Notes: generated by a model from the sequence alone, not told the origin. A DNA stretch of 64,000 nt from Actinomycetes bacterium (GCA_021848365.1 JAJZUS010000001.1:310001-374000); one strand, 5' to 3'; shown: positions 25,515 to 34,044, counted from the stretch's first letter. Translations and numbers: made by a program.

Positions 25515-26533
25515 CAGACCGCTCCCCGAAGCTTGGCCTTGGGGTCGAAGGCGTCGCGTACTCCGTCACCCAGGATGTTCAGCGAGACCGCGGTGATAAC
25601 GATCATGATGCCGGGCGCGAGTGCCACCCACGGGCGCGTATAGAGGAGGCCGAGACCGTCATTGATGATGGTGCCCCAACTCGCCGCCGGGGGTTGAACG
25701 CCGATGGAGAGGAACGAGAGGGCTGACTCGGTGAGCATGTTGAAAGCGACCATCAGTGGGAAGAAGACGATCACCGACGGCAGCGTGTTTGGGAGGACCT
25801 CCTTGGTGAGAATCCGCCAGTCGGAAGCCCCCGACCCGATAGCCGCCTGAATGAACTCTCGCTCACGCAACGACATTGTCAGGCCTCGCACGGGTCGAGC
25901 GACGTAGGGCACGTAGACGGCGGCGATGATCACGATCGGTAGCCACAGTGAGCCGGGGCCCACGTGAACGGGGCCGAGATTGAGGCCCGAAGTGAGCAGG
26001 ACAACCGAGAGAGAGATGGCGAGTAGGTAGACGGGGAACGCCCAGACGATGTCGAAGATGCGCGAGAGGACCCAGTCGATCACGCCGCCGAAGTAACCAG
26101 CGAGCATTCCGAGGACGGCGGCAACACCGCAGCAGATGATGGCGGAGACCGTTCCAATGAACAGCGAATTGCGACCGCCGTAGAGAAGACGGGCAAAGAC
26201 GTCGCGACCCTGGTTGTCAGCGCCCAGGAAGTAGTGGCGGAAGTCCCACGTCGGTCCGATGGGGGTCACGCCCAGTCCGAGGCCCTGGGTGTTGGGCTGC
26301 AGGACCGGCACCGTTCGGCCACTGATCACCGTGGTGCCATTCAGATTCGACGTGAAGGGGTTCGTGTGAGCGATGTCGTGCGCGTAGAAGGGGGCCACGA
26401 TCACGGATAACAGGATCAAGATGAGTACGCCGAGCGCGATCATTGATGCGCGGTTTCGTCGGAGCTGCCGAAGCGACGACCGCCAGGGGCTGTCACCCCT
26501 GGCGGTCGTCGAACGGGAAACTACGTCAGTCAC
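25514..26533 (-). CDS. oligopeptide-type ABC permease (OppC/DppC)
   Basis: 339 residues from a GTG at 26533, 4 bp after the binding-protein stop. It has the family N-terminus WRSSLRQLRRNRASMIALGVLI, an extracytoplasmic loop with NTQGLGLGVTPIGPTWDFRHYFLGADNQGRDVFARLLYGGR, and the EAA loop FIQAAIGSGASDWRILTKEVLPN. A perfect 15-bp hairpin is embedded in codons ~9-20, before the first helix. With the B-type protein it forms the peptide channel. Confidence 0.9.
   Translation of the reverse strand: MTDVVSRSTTARGDSPWRSSLRQLRRNRASMIALGVLILILLSVIVAPFYAHDIAHTNPFTSNLNGTTVISGRTVPVLQPNTQGLGLGVTPIGPTWDFRHYFLGADNQGRDVFARLLYGGRNSLFIGTVSAIICCGVAAVLGMLAGYFGGVIDWVLSRIFDIVWAFPVYLLAISLSVVLLTSGLNLGPVHVGPGSLWLPIVIIAAVYVPYVARPVRGLTMSLREREFIQAAIGSGASDWRILTKEVLPNTLPSVIVFFPLMVAFNMLTESALSFLSIGVQPPAASWGTIINDGLGLLYTRPWVALAPGIMIVITAVSLNILGDGVRDAFDPKAKLRGAV
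26475..26510 (-). repeat. 15-bp inverted repeat inside the first codons of the OppC-type permease
   Basis: GACGACCGCCAGGGG (26475-26489) pairs with 26496-26510 around the 6-base CTGTCA. It sits 28 bp after the binding-protein stop codon and 23 bp inside the permease gene. No U-run. Position suggests protection of the binding-protein mRNA or lowering of downstream expression, as known for some periplasmic-permease operons. Confidence 0.8.
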
Positions 26534-26537
26534 GGGC

Positions 26538-28247
26538 CTACTTGACCCAGAGCTGGTCGACCAGCATGTAGAACTGCTTGGAGAACTGGTAGTTGCCCGT
26601 TCCCTTGGAGATGAAGTCAATCAACTTCGGGTTGAATTCGGGGACCCACGGTGCGTACTTCGTCATGATCTGCTTGTCGATCTGAGCCCACAACGCATTG
26701 CCCTTCGTCGGGTTGGTCAGCATCAAGGTCTCAGCCTGGTTCATCTGAGCATCGAGGCTCTTATTGCAGAAACCCGAGATGTTGATCGAGTTGTCCGAAC
26801 CGGGGTGGAACTGGGAGCAACTCAACAGGATCTTGAGGAAGTCCGAAGCCGCTGGGTAGTCCTGATACCACTGGGTCTCCGAGATCTGGACCTTATTGTT
26901 CGTGTTCTGGATGTAGTTGAACTGGATGTTTGGCGACAGTGGCTTCAGCGTCGCCTTGTATCCGATCGAGTTCAGGACCGACTGCAGGTACTGGCCCAGT
27001 GCCAGGTCGACCGTGTCGGTCTGGGCCACGACGCCAACGGACATGCCCGCGGTTCCCGACTTCTTCACGAGCGCCTTAGCCTTAGCCAAGTCGGGCCCAG
27101 AATAGGTCGATCCCGTTCCCTTCTGGAAGGCACAGAACGGTTGGTATCCGGGGAATCCGGGTGGGAGGATCTGACAGGTGGGCGAGGCCAGTTTGGTGCC
27201 ACCGTAGAGTTTGACCGCGGCATTCTTGTCGAATGCGTAGTTGACGGCCTCGCGAGCCAGCAGATTGTTGAACGGCGCAATGTTGACGTTCATCGCGATG
27301 TACCACGTCGAGGTCAGAGTGTTCACGTGCAGTTGGGACGCGTACTTGTTCGATAGTTCGGCCAGACGGTCGGACGGGATCGGGTCGAACATCCAATTGG
27401 CTTGTCCGTTCTCCACCATGGTCACTTCCGACTCGACGGTGTTGGAGAAGATCTCGTCAATCTCCTTGGGGTAGCCCTGAGGTTGAGCGGCCGCATTCCA
27501 GACCTTGAAGTACGGGTTGCGGACCATCACCAACTTCGTGTTGGGGTTGTCCGACTTGAACATGTAGGCGCCGGTTCCAGGAATCGGAGTGGTGCCCATG
27601 TCGTGGCCCGGGGTCGACGCCGGCAGGATCGAGCCGAAAGGAACGGCCAGCTGATCGAGGAACTCGGCGTCGGGAGCGGTCAGGTTGATCGTCACGATGT
27701 TCTTCGACGGATTGACGACCACGCCACCCGTCAGGGTGCAGGTTGCCGGCTTGGCCAAGCAGGCCGACGCCCCCACGATGCCTGCGTACCAACTGCCCGC
27801 GTTGGGATTCGCCACCTTGAACAGCCGCTGGAATGAAGCCTGGACGTCCTTCACGGTCACGGTCTGCCCATTGGAGAACTTGATGCCCTTGCGCAGAACG
27901 AATGTGTAGGTCTTGCCTCCGTTCGTCACCTTTGGCAAGGCGACGGCGAGGTCCGGAACGATATCGAAGGACGCCTTGCCGCTGACCTTGCGAAAACTCA
28001 CCAGCCCGTCGTACGTCGCCTGGTAGAGCTGCCAGTACTGGAGCGTGTAGTTGACCTGTGGGTCCAGTGTGCCACCCGCCGAGGAGGCGAGCAGCTTGAC
28101 GGTTCCTCCCGCGTGCGAAGGCTGATAGGTGAGTGCGGGGCCCGTCGACGGCGTCGAGGCCTGAGCGCCCATGGCACCGGTGACGAGGCTCGCGGCCACG
28201 AGTGCGGAGGCCGACGCGACGCCGAGCCACCTTGAACGGAACTTCAT
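26538..28247 (-). CDS. peptide-type ABC transporter substrate-binding protein (family 5)
   Basis: 569 residues. ATG at 28247 was chosen for its signal peptide (MKFRSRWLGVASASALVAAS, cleavage near AQA) and the GGGGGA upstream. SBP_bac_5 features: TLDPQVNYTLQYWQLYQATYDGLVSF, FVLRKGIKFSNGQTVTVKDVQASFQR, PIPGTGAYMFKS, and the late DLALGQYLQSVLNSIGYKATLKPL. No lipobox. It is the first and likely most abundant gene product of the importer operon. Ligand unknown; the linked amidase suggests an amide-bearing compound. Confidence 0.93.
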   Translation of the reverse strand: MKFRSRWLGVASASALVAASLVTGAMGAQASTPSTGPALTYQPSHAGGTVKLLASSAGGTLDPQVNYTLQYWQLYQATYDGLVSFRKVSGKASFDIVPDLAVALPKVTNGGKTYTFVLRKGIKFSNGQTVTVKDVQASFQRLFKVANPNAGSWYAGIVGASACLAKPATCTLTGGVVVNPSKNIVTINLTAPDAEFLDQLAVPFGSILPASTPGHDMGTTPIPGTGAYMFKSDNPNTKLVMVRNPYFKVWNAAAQPQGYPKEIDEIFSNTVESEVTMVENGQANWMFDPIPSDRLAELSNKYASQLHVNTLTSTWYIAMNVNIAPFNNLLAREAVNYAFDKNAAVKLYGGTKLASPTCQILPPGFPGYQPFCAFQKGTGSTYSGPDLAKAKALVKKSGTAGMSVGVVAQTDTVDLALGQYLQSVLNSIGYKATLKPLSPNIQFNYIQNTNNKVQISETQWYQDYPAASDFLKILLSCSQFHPGSDNSINISGFCNKSLDAQMNQAETLMLTNPTKGNALWAQIDKQIMTKYAPWVPEFNPKLIDFISKGTGNYQFSKQFYMLVDQLWVK

Positions 28248-28286
28248 TATCCCCCCTGTTCGTGCGCGAAATCGCCAACGCGTCGC

Positions 28287-28328
28287 GCGAGCACGTTGGA
28301 CGACATTATGGTCGTTCACCGTGCTCGC
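28287..28328. promoter_or_regulatory. 42-bp interrupted palindrome over candidate promoter of the peptide-importer operon
   Basis: GCGAGCACG (28287-28295) mirrors 28320-28328, and ACGAC (28300-28304) mirrors 28311-28315, sharing one centre (28307.5) with four mismatched bases in each arm. A -10-like TAATGT toward the importer (28308-28303) lies at the centre, with TTGTGG 19 bp further upstream as a weak -35. This is the geometry of a repressor operator. Confidence 0.55.
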
Positions 28329-28458
28329 CACAACCTCCGTGTGTTTCGGCGATAAGAACATCCTCCGGCAACCCCGATCCGGGACGGAAGAGGGTCTTTG
28401 GTAGGGTTGTCCGGTCACCTGACCGTTGTGGGTACGCCCGAGAACGAGGAGTTGCGTC

Positions 28459-29649
28459 GTGAAGGTACTGGTCTTGGGCGGAGACGGATTCTGCGGTTGG
28501 CCGACGTCTCTCCATCTCTCGGACATCGGACACGACGTCACGATCGTCGACAACCTCAGCCGTCGGGCCATCGACCTCGAGCTCGAGGTCGAGTCCCTGA
28601 CCCCGATCCGACCCATGGGCGAGCGCCTGCGCGCCTGGCACGAGGTGTCGGGCAAGGACGTCAACTTCGTCCGCCTCGACCTCGCTGAGGAGTACGACCG
28701 ACTCGCGGCCCTCATCCGCGACGTCCAGCCCGACGCGATCGTCCACTTCGGCGAGCAGCGGGCCGCGCCGTACTCGATGCGCGACGAGGCCGCCAAGCGC
28801 TACACGGTGGACAACAACGTGCGGGGCACCCACAACGTGCTCGTCGCGATCTCGGAGTCCGGGCTCGACACGGCGCTCGTACACCTCGGGACCATGGGCG
28901 TCTACGGCTACGGCTGGTCGGGCTCAGCCCCGATCCCCGAGGGCTACCTCACCGTCAAGGTTCCGACCCCCGACGGCGACATCGAGCGAGAGATCCTGCA
29001 CCCGGCCAACGCGGGCTCGGTGTACCACCTCACCAAGACGCTGGACCAGCTGATGTTCGGCTTCTACGCTGCGAACGACCAGATCCGCATCACCGACCTG
29101 CACCAGGGCATCGTCTGGGGGACTCAGACGCCCCAGACGGTGCGCGACGAGCGACTGATCAACCGCTTCGACTACGACGGCGACTACGGCACGGTGCTCA
29201 ACCGCTTCCTCATGCAGGCGGCCATCGGGCACCCGCTCACCGTGCACGGCACCGGCGGCCAGACGCGCGCCTTCATCCACATCCGCGACACGGTGCGCTG
29301 CATCCAGATCGCTCTGGAGAACCCGCCGGCGAAGGGCGAGAAGCCGAAGATCTTCAACCAGGTCACCGAGACCCACCGGGTTCGCGACCTGGCCCAGATG
29401 ATCTCCGGGATGACCGGCGTCGAGGTGGCCAACCTGCCCAACCCGCGCCGCGAGGCGGCCGAGAACGAGCTGAACGTGGCGCGGGAGCAGTTCCTCGCCC
29501 TCGGCCTCGACCCGACGACGCTCTCCGAGGGTCTGCTCGAGGAGATCCGCGACATCGCCCAGCGCTACGCGGGCCGCGCCGACACGACCAAGATCGTGGC
29601 GCGCTCGACGTGGCGCCGGGGCATGGAGACGGCACCCGACCTGCGATAG
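28459..29649 (+). CDS. sqdB: UDP-sulfoquinovose synthase homologue (SQD1/SqdB)
   Basis: 396 residues of the extended SDR family. GTG at 28459 has GAGGAG ~8 bp upstream. SQD1 signatures are present in order: LGGDGFCGWPTSLHLS (NAD site), VDNLSRRAIDLELEVESLTP, HFGEQRAAPYSM, LGTMGVYGY, catalytic YHLTK (YxxxK), RFDYDGDYGTVLNRFLMQAA and HGTGGQTRAFIHI. The enzyme makes UDP-sulfoquinovose from UDP-glucose and sulfite for sulfolipid or sulfonated glycans. No SqdX-like glycosyltransferase is adjacent. It diverges from the importer operon. Confidence 0.9.
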   Translation: MKVLVLGGDGFCGWPTSLHLSDIGHDVTIVDNLSRRAIDLELEVESLTPIRPMGERLRAWHEVSGKDVNFVRLDLAEEYDRLAALIRDVQPDAIVHFGEQRAAPYSMRDEAAKRYTVDNNVRGTHNVLVAISESGLDTALVHLGTMGVYGYGWSGSAPIPEGYLTVKVPTPDGDIEREILHPANAGSVYHLTKTLDQLMFGFYAANDQIRITDLHQGIVWGTQTPQTVRDERLINRFDYDGDYGTVLNRFLMQAAIGHPLTVHGTGGQTRAFIHIRDTVRCIQIALENPPAKGEKPKIFNQVTETHRVRDLAQMISGMTGVEVANLPNPRREAAENELNVAREQFLALGLDPTTLSEGLLEEIRDIAQRYAGRADTTKIVARSTWRRGMETAPDLR

Positions 29650-29686
29650 TCCTCACTCGGCGCTCGGGGCGTGTGAGACTCGCCCC

Positions 29687-30154
29687 ATGACCGACTACCA
29701 GTACGTCCCCCATCCCCGTCGCGAGGAGTTGCGACAGGGCCGCCCCGTGCGCACGCGCGACCTGCGCCGCCTGCACCACGAGAACCCGCTGGTGCGGTTC
29801 AACGCTCGCTTCGGTCTACGCGTCACGCTCATCATCGGCACCATGTGGGCCGCGTACCTGTTCACCGTGCTCGCACTCTTCGCCCTGCCCTCCGCCGTCC
29901 ACCAGGGCGTCTACTACGTCATCGTCTGGCTCTCGAGCAGCTTCCTCCAACTCGTCCTGCTGCCGGTCATCATCGTGGGCCAGAACATCCAGGCCGCGGC
30001 CGCGGACAAGCGGTCCGAGGAGACCTACAAGGACGCCGAGGCCGTCCTCCACGAGTCCGAGCAGATCCAGCGCCACCTCGAGGCCCAGGACCAGGCCATC
30101 GCCGACATCCTCACCCGACTGGAACGACTCGTTCCCCCGGCCCCCGCGGCCTAG
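29687..30154 (+). CDS. two-TM membrane protein, DUF1003-like
   Basis: 155 residues. Basic N-terminus, two helices (~46-66 and ~75-99), then a charged, probably coiled C-terminus starting GQNIQAAAADKRSEETYKDAEAVL. The helix pair followed by a QN.QAA.D.R..E stretch resembles the DUF1003 layout; the match is by pattern only. It lies 37 bp after sqdB on the same strand and may be co-transcribed. Function unknown. Confidence 0.75.
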   Translation: MTDYQYVPHPRREELRQGRPVRTRDLRRLHHENPLVRFNARFGLRVTLIIGTMWAAYLFTVLALFALPSAVHQGVYYVIVWLSSSFLQLVLLPVIIVGQNIQAAAADKRSEETYKDAEAVLHESEQIQRHLEAQDQAIADILTRLERLVPPAPAA

Positions 30155-30178
30155 CCGCGGACTGGTCAGAATGGGGAG

Positions 30179-30325
30179 GTGGCCCTCCTCGCCAGTCTCA
30201 CCACGACGACTCTCGTCAACCCGCACCTGGGCAAGCCCCTGCCGATCGCGCGCGCGGTCGTGGTCGCGGTCCCCGTCCTGGCGGTGATCGTCTTCGCGTG
30301 GCTGCGCCGGCGGGGGCGGCCCTAG
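30179..30325 (+). CDS. possible 48-residue single-TM peptide
   Basis: A GTG-initiated frame (VALLASLTTTTLVNPHLG...) has a hydrophobic helix from IARAVVVAVPVLAVIVFAW and a stop-transfer RRRGRP tail, which is what a small membrane protein should look like. The GGGGAGG directly before it overlaps the start codon, so spacing is poor. It ends inside the stop of the convergent acyl-CoA dehydrogenase gene. It may be a chance frame. Confidence 0.35.
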   Translation: MALLASLTTTTLVNPHLGKPLPIARAVVVAVPVLAVIVFAWLRRRGRP

Positions 30326-31539
30326 GCCGTCGCGCGGCCGAGCAGGTCGCGGGCGATGGCTCCGATCTGCATCTCGTCGGTGCCCGCGTAGATGCGCAGC
30401 ACCCGCGCGTCACGGTACAGCTGCTCGACCCGGTACTCGGTGACGTACCCGTTGCCCCCGAAGACCTGGATCGCGTCGTCGGCGACCTCGCACGCCGCCC
30501 GGGCCGCGTAGAGCTTCATCGCGGAGGCCTCGGCCAGGGTCGGCGTGACGCCGGCGCGACTGCGCTCGACGTGGGTGAGCACCATGGACCGCACGTTGAC
30601 ACGGGCGACCTCCATGGCGGCGAGCTTCTCCTGGACGAGCTGGTAGTCACCGATCGGCGCACCGAAGCGCTCGCAGGTTCGGGCGTAGTCGACGCTCAGT
30701 CGCAGGGCCTCCTCGATGATGCCGAGTGCCATCGCCGCCACTCCGGCCCGCTCGGTGACGAAGTTATCCTTGGCGCTCGCGCGACCCCCACCGGGGGAGC
30801 GGTCGTCGCCGAGGAGCCGATCGCGACCCACGACGACGTCGGTGAGGAAGACCTCGCCGGTGGGCGAGGCGTGCTGGCCCATCTTGCGCAGCGGCCGGGA
30901 CTGGTCGAGCCCGGGCATGCCCCGGTCGAGCACGAAGGGCAGGACGCGTCGACGACGGGGATCGACGTCGGGCTCGTCGAGCTTCGCGTAGACGACGAGG
31001 GTGTCGGCGTAGGGGCCGTTCGTGATCCAGGTCTTCTGGCCGTTGAGCACGAACTCGTCACCGTCGCGACGGGCGGTGGTGCGCATGCCGCCCAGGGCGT
31101 CCGAGCCGGAGTCGGGCTCGGTGATGGCCCACGCGCCGACCGTGTCCAGGGTCACGAGGTCCCGACCCCAGCGCTCCATCTGCTCCGGGGTACCCAGTGC
31201 GTTGATGGTTCCGCCCGCGAGGCCGGTCGAGACCCCGAGCGAGGTCACGAGGCCGGGGCTCACGCGGCAGAGCTCGATCGTGGTGAGGAGCGAGGGGGCG
31301 GGATCGCTCCCACCCGAGCGGGACGTCGTCGAGACGCCCTCGCGACGGCGGGCGAGGGCGCGCTCGAAGGACTCGAGCGCCATCTCGCGGATGCCGAAGG
31401 TCCGGTAGAGCTGGCGGAGCAGGTCGTAGGGCGGCTCGTCCCCGTGCTCGATCGCGTCGAGTCGCGGGCGGACGGTCTCGTCGACGAAGCGCCGCACCGC
31501 GTCGGCGATCTGACGCTCCTCGTCGGACCAGTCGAACAC
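30322..31539 (-). CDS. acyl-CoA dehydrogenase, isovaleryl/long-chain type active site
   Basis: 405 residues. FAD/substrate blocks: WAITEPDSGSDALGGMRTTA, GQKTWITNGPYAD, RKMGQHASPTGEVFL and VFGGNGYVTEYRVEQLYRDARVLRIYAGTDEMQ. The residue that is the catalytic Glu in medium-chain enzymes (IYEGT) is Ala385 here, while E263 in VTERAGVAAMALG stands where isovaleryl- and long-chain enzymes keep theirs. So catalysis should still work, and branched or long acyl-CoAs are likely substrates. It is 10 bp downstream of the heme-barrel gene on the same strand. Confidence 0.9.
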   Translation of the reverse strand: MFDWSDEERQIADAVRRFVDETVRPRLDAIEHGDEPPYDLLRQLYRTFGIREMALESFERALARRREGVSTTSRSGGSDPAPSLLTTIELCRVSPGLVTSLGVSTGLAGGTINALGTPEQMERWGRDLVTLDTVGAWAITEPDSGSDALGGMRTTARRDGDEFVLNGQKTWITNGPYADTLVVYAKLDEPDVDPRRRRVLPFVLDRGMPGLDQSRPLRKMGQHASPTGEVFLTDVVVGRDRLLGDDRSPGGGRASAKDNFVTERAGVAAMALGIIEEALRLSVDYARTCERFGAPIGDYQLVQEKLAAMEVARVNVRSMVLTHVERSRAGVTPTLAEASAMKLYAARAACEVADDAIQVFGGNGYVTEYRVEQLYRDARVLRIYAGTDEMQIGAIARDLLGRATA

Positions 31540-31549
31540 GGTCGGCCGC

Positions 31550-32113
31550 TCAGTCCCAGCTGACGCGCGTCAGGGTGTTGCGGTCGGTGTGCATGATCAC
31601 CGTCGGCCATCGCTGGTGCTCGACGACGGTCGTCTCGTCGTAGGTGAAGGTGTCGCCCGCGACGCCGATCGTCACGTCGAAGCGCGTCGTGCGCGCGACC
31701 TCGTCGAGGTAGGGGTTGGAGAGGATGCCGTAGACGTTGGAGCCGAGCTCGGCGTGCAGGTCGAAGCGGGTGGCGTCGGGCGCGACGGTGCCCCCGGCGA
31801 TCACGGCCGACGCGCGCGGGACGAGGAAGCACCGCATCACCTGGCGGCGGTCGCCGTCCCACATCCAGTAGCCGACCTCGGTGTGGAAGGGGTTGTCCTC
31901 GCCCTCGCGGTAGACGGAGGTCCGGTAGTCGAGCCCGTAGAGGTGCTGGTCGCCGTTGTCGACCGGCCCGAAGGGCTTGAAGGTGGTCTTCTCGCGGTAG
32001 ACGGTCTCGGCGACCTTCCCGTTCTCGTTGTGGTACGAGACGTCGAGCCCGTCCCAGCCCGACTCCCACGTCCCGACCAGGAGACCCAGTGGCCCCCACT
32101 CCTCGTACGACAT
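31550..32113 (-). CDS. nitrobindin-like heme-binding beta-barrel protein
   Basis: 187 residues, ATG at 32113. Starts EEWGPLGLLVGTWESGWDG and continues FKPFGPVDNGDQHLYGLDY, FHTEVGYWMWD, QVMRCFLVPR and GSNVYGILSNPYLDE, ending HTDRNTLTRVSWD, a pattern of the heme-binding beta-barrel (THAP4/FABP-like) family, with the GTW strand at the barrel entrance. Relatives bind ferric heme and may react with NO or peroxynitrite. No signal peptide. Probably an operon with the acyl-CoA dehydrogenase. Confidence 0.8.
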   Translation of the reverse strand: MSYEEWGPLGLLVGTWESGWDGLDVSYHNENGKVAETVYREKTTFKPFGPVDNGDQHLYGLDYRTSVYREGEDNPFHTEVGYWMWDGDRRQVMRCFLVPRASAVIAGGTVAPDATRFDLHAELGSNVYGILSNPYLDEVARTTRFDVTIGVAGDTFTYDETTVVEHQRWPTVIMHTDRNTLTRVSWD

Positions 32114-32253
32114 ATCGTCATCCCCTCGGTCGATGGCGGCGTGCGCGTGGCGCACCCCCGATACTAGGGAGGCGTGGGGGGCCCTCGGGGAGGCGGGCCG
32201 GTCGCGCACGATCCGCCGGTCGATAGTCTCCGAGATGTCAGGGGGACGATGCC

Positions 32254-33996
32254 ATGACGCAGGTACGAGGGGCCGCGGCGCCGACGTCCGGTCGCCAGGA
32301 TCACGTGGGGTTCGACCCCGGAGCGCTCGACGAGGCGGTCGCGGGGGTGGCCGAGCGAGCGGCCGTCTGGGCCGCGACGTCGCCGGCCGAGCGCGAGCGG
32401 CTGCTCGCCCGGGTCGTCGCCGACACGGTGCTCGTCTCCGAGGAGTGGAACGCCGCCGCGTGCGCAGCCAAGGGCTACGACCCGCGCGGACCCGAGGGCG
32501 GCGAGGAGCTCTTCAGTGGCATCGGGACCTTCGTACGGATGGCGCAGGGACTGCGCGCCTCACTGCGCGACCTCGCCGCCGGTCGGCCGCCACGGTACTC
32601 CGGCCCGGTGCGTCACCGACCGGGGGATCGGATCTCGGTGCAGGTCCTGCCGGCGAACGCCTTCGACCGGATCCTCTACGCGAAGACGACCGGCGAGGTC
32701 TGGATGGAGCCGGGCGTCGACGAGGACGAGGTCCGGGCGACCCAGGCCCTCGCCTACGCGGACCCGGCGGCCCACGCGGGCGTCTCGCTCGTCCTCGCCG
32801 CCGGGAACGTCGCCTCGCTGGGGCCCCGCGACGTCCTCACGAAGATGTTCGCCGAGGGTCGGGTGGTCGTCCTCAAGGCCAATCCCGTCAACAGTTACCT
32901 CATTCCCTACTGGGAGCGAGCCCTCGCGGCGCTGATCGAGCCGGGCTTCCTGCGCATCGTCGACGGCGGGGCCCAGGTGGGCTCGTACCTCACGAGTCAC
33001 CCGGGCGTGGACGACGTCCACGTGACCGGCTCGGACAAGACCCACGACGCGATCGTGTTCGGGGCGGGGGAGGAGGGTGCCCGTCGGCGAGCCGCCAACG
33101 AGCCGATCCTCGAGAAGCCGATCACGTGCGAACTGGGCAACGTGTCGCCCGTCGTGATCGTGCCCGGCGAGTGGACGGCCGCCGAGATCGACTACCAGGC
33201 GCGCCACGTCGCCACCATGCTCGCGAACAACGCGGGGTTCAACTGCCTCTCGCCACGGGTGATCGTGACCTCCCGCCACTGGGCCCAGCGCGAGGAGTTC
33301 CTCAGCGCGCTGGAGCGGGTCTTCGCCTCGTTGCCCACCCGCCTCGCCTACTACCCCGGAGCCTTCGAGCGGCGTGACGCCCTGCTCGCCGCCCACCCCG
33401 ACGCCCGTCAGATCGGGTCGGAAGGGGAGGGGATCATGCCCTGGACGATCATCCGCGACGTCGACCCCACCCGGTCCGAGGACCCGGCCTTCAACGTGGA
33501 GGCCTTCTGCGCCCTCATGAGCGAGACGGCGCTCGACGTCGCCGAACCGGCGGAGTTCCTCGCGCGAGCCACGGACTTCTGCAACGAGGTCCTCTGGGGG
33601 ACGCTCTCGATGACGATCCTCGTCGACCCGCGCACGATGTCGCGTCCCGGAGTCGACGAGGCACTGGAGCGCGCCGTGGCCGACCTTCGCTACGGATCGA
33701 TCGGGGTGAACGCCTGGCACGCGCTCAGCTTCGCCTTCGGGTCGACGACCTGGGGCGCGTTCCCGGGCCACCAACCGACCGACATCCAGTCCGGGACCGG
33801 GATCGTCGGCAACGCCCTCCTCTTCGGGCGACCGCAGAAGTCGGTGGTGCGCGGCCCCTTCGTCGCGTCGCCACCCCCGGCGTGGTTCGCGACGAATCCC
33901 CACGGGGGTGACGTGATGCGTCGACTCCTGCGTTTCGAGGCCAACCCCTCGTGGGGACGGCTGCCGAGCCTCCTCCTCGCCGCCCTGCGCCACTAG
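32254..33996 (+). CDS. aldehyde dehydrogenase superfamily protein
   Basis: 580 residues, longer than classical ALDHs (~490). NAD-domain blocks: QVLPANAFDRILYAKTTGEVW, VVVLKANPVNSYL and VHVTGSDKTHDAIVFG. General base E293 in ITCELGNVSP; nucleophile C331 in NNAGFNCLSPRV, where the usual GQ-x-C is replaced by GFNC. The ~100-residue N-terminal region is not typical. It is a divergent ALDH subclass whose substrate I cannot name. Divergent from the heme-barrel gene across a 140-bp gap. Confidence 0.82.
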   Translation: MTQVRGAAAPTSGRQDHVGFDPGALDEAVAGVAERAAVWAATSPAERERLLARVVADTVLVSEEWNAAACAAKGYDPRGPEGGEELFSGIGTFVRMAQGLRASLRDLAAGRPPRYSGPVRHRPGDRISVQVLPANAFDRILYAKTTGEVWMEPGVDEDEVRATQALAYADPAAHAGVSLVLAAGNVASLGPRDVLTKMFAEGRVVVLKANPVNSYLIPYWERALAALIEPGFLRIVDGGAQVGSYLTSHPGVDDVHVTGSDKTHDAIVFGAGEEGARRRAANEPILEKPITCELGNVSPVVIVPGEWTAAEIDYQARHVATMLANNAGFNCLSPRVIVTSRHWAQREEFLSALERVFASLPTRLAYYPGAFERRDALLAAHPDARQIGSEGEGIMPWTIIRDVDPTRSEDPAFNVEAFCALMSETALDVAEPAEFLARATDFCNEVLWGTLSMTILVDPRTMSRPGVDEALERAVADLRYGSIGVNAWHALSFAFGSTTWGAFPGHQPTDIQSGTGIVGNALLFGRPQKSVVRGPFVASPPPAWFATNPHGGDVMRRLLRFEANPSWGRLPSLLLAALRH

Positions 33997-34044
33997 GGCG
34001 CGGGCCGTCCCGCGGCGCGCGGTTCGTCCGTCTACCCTGTCACC

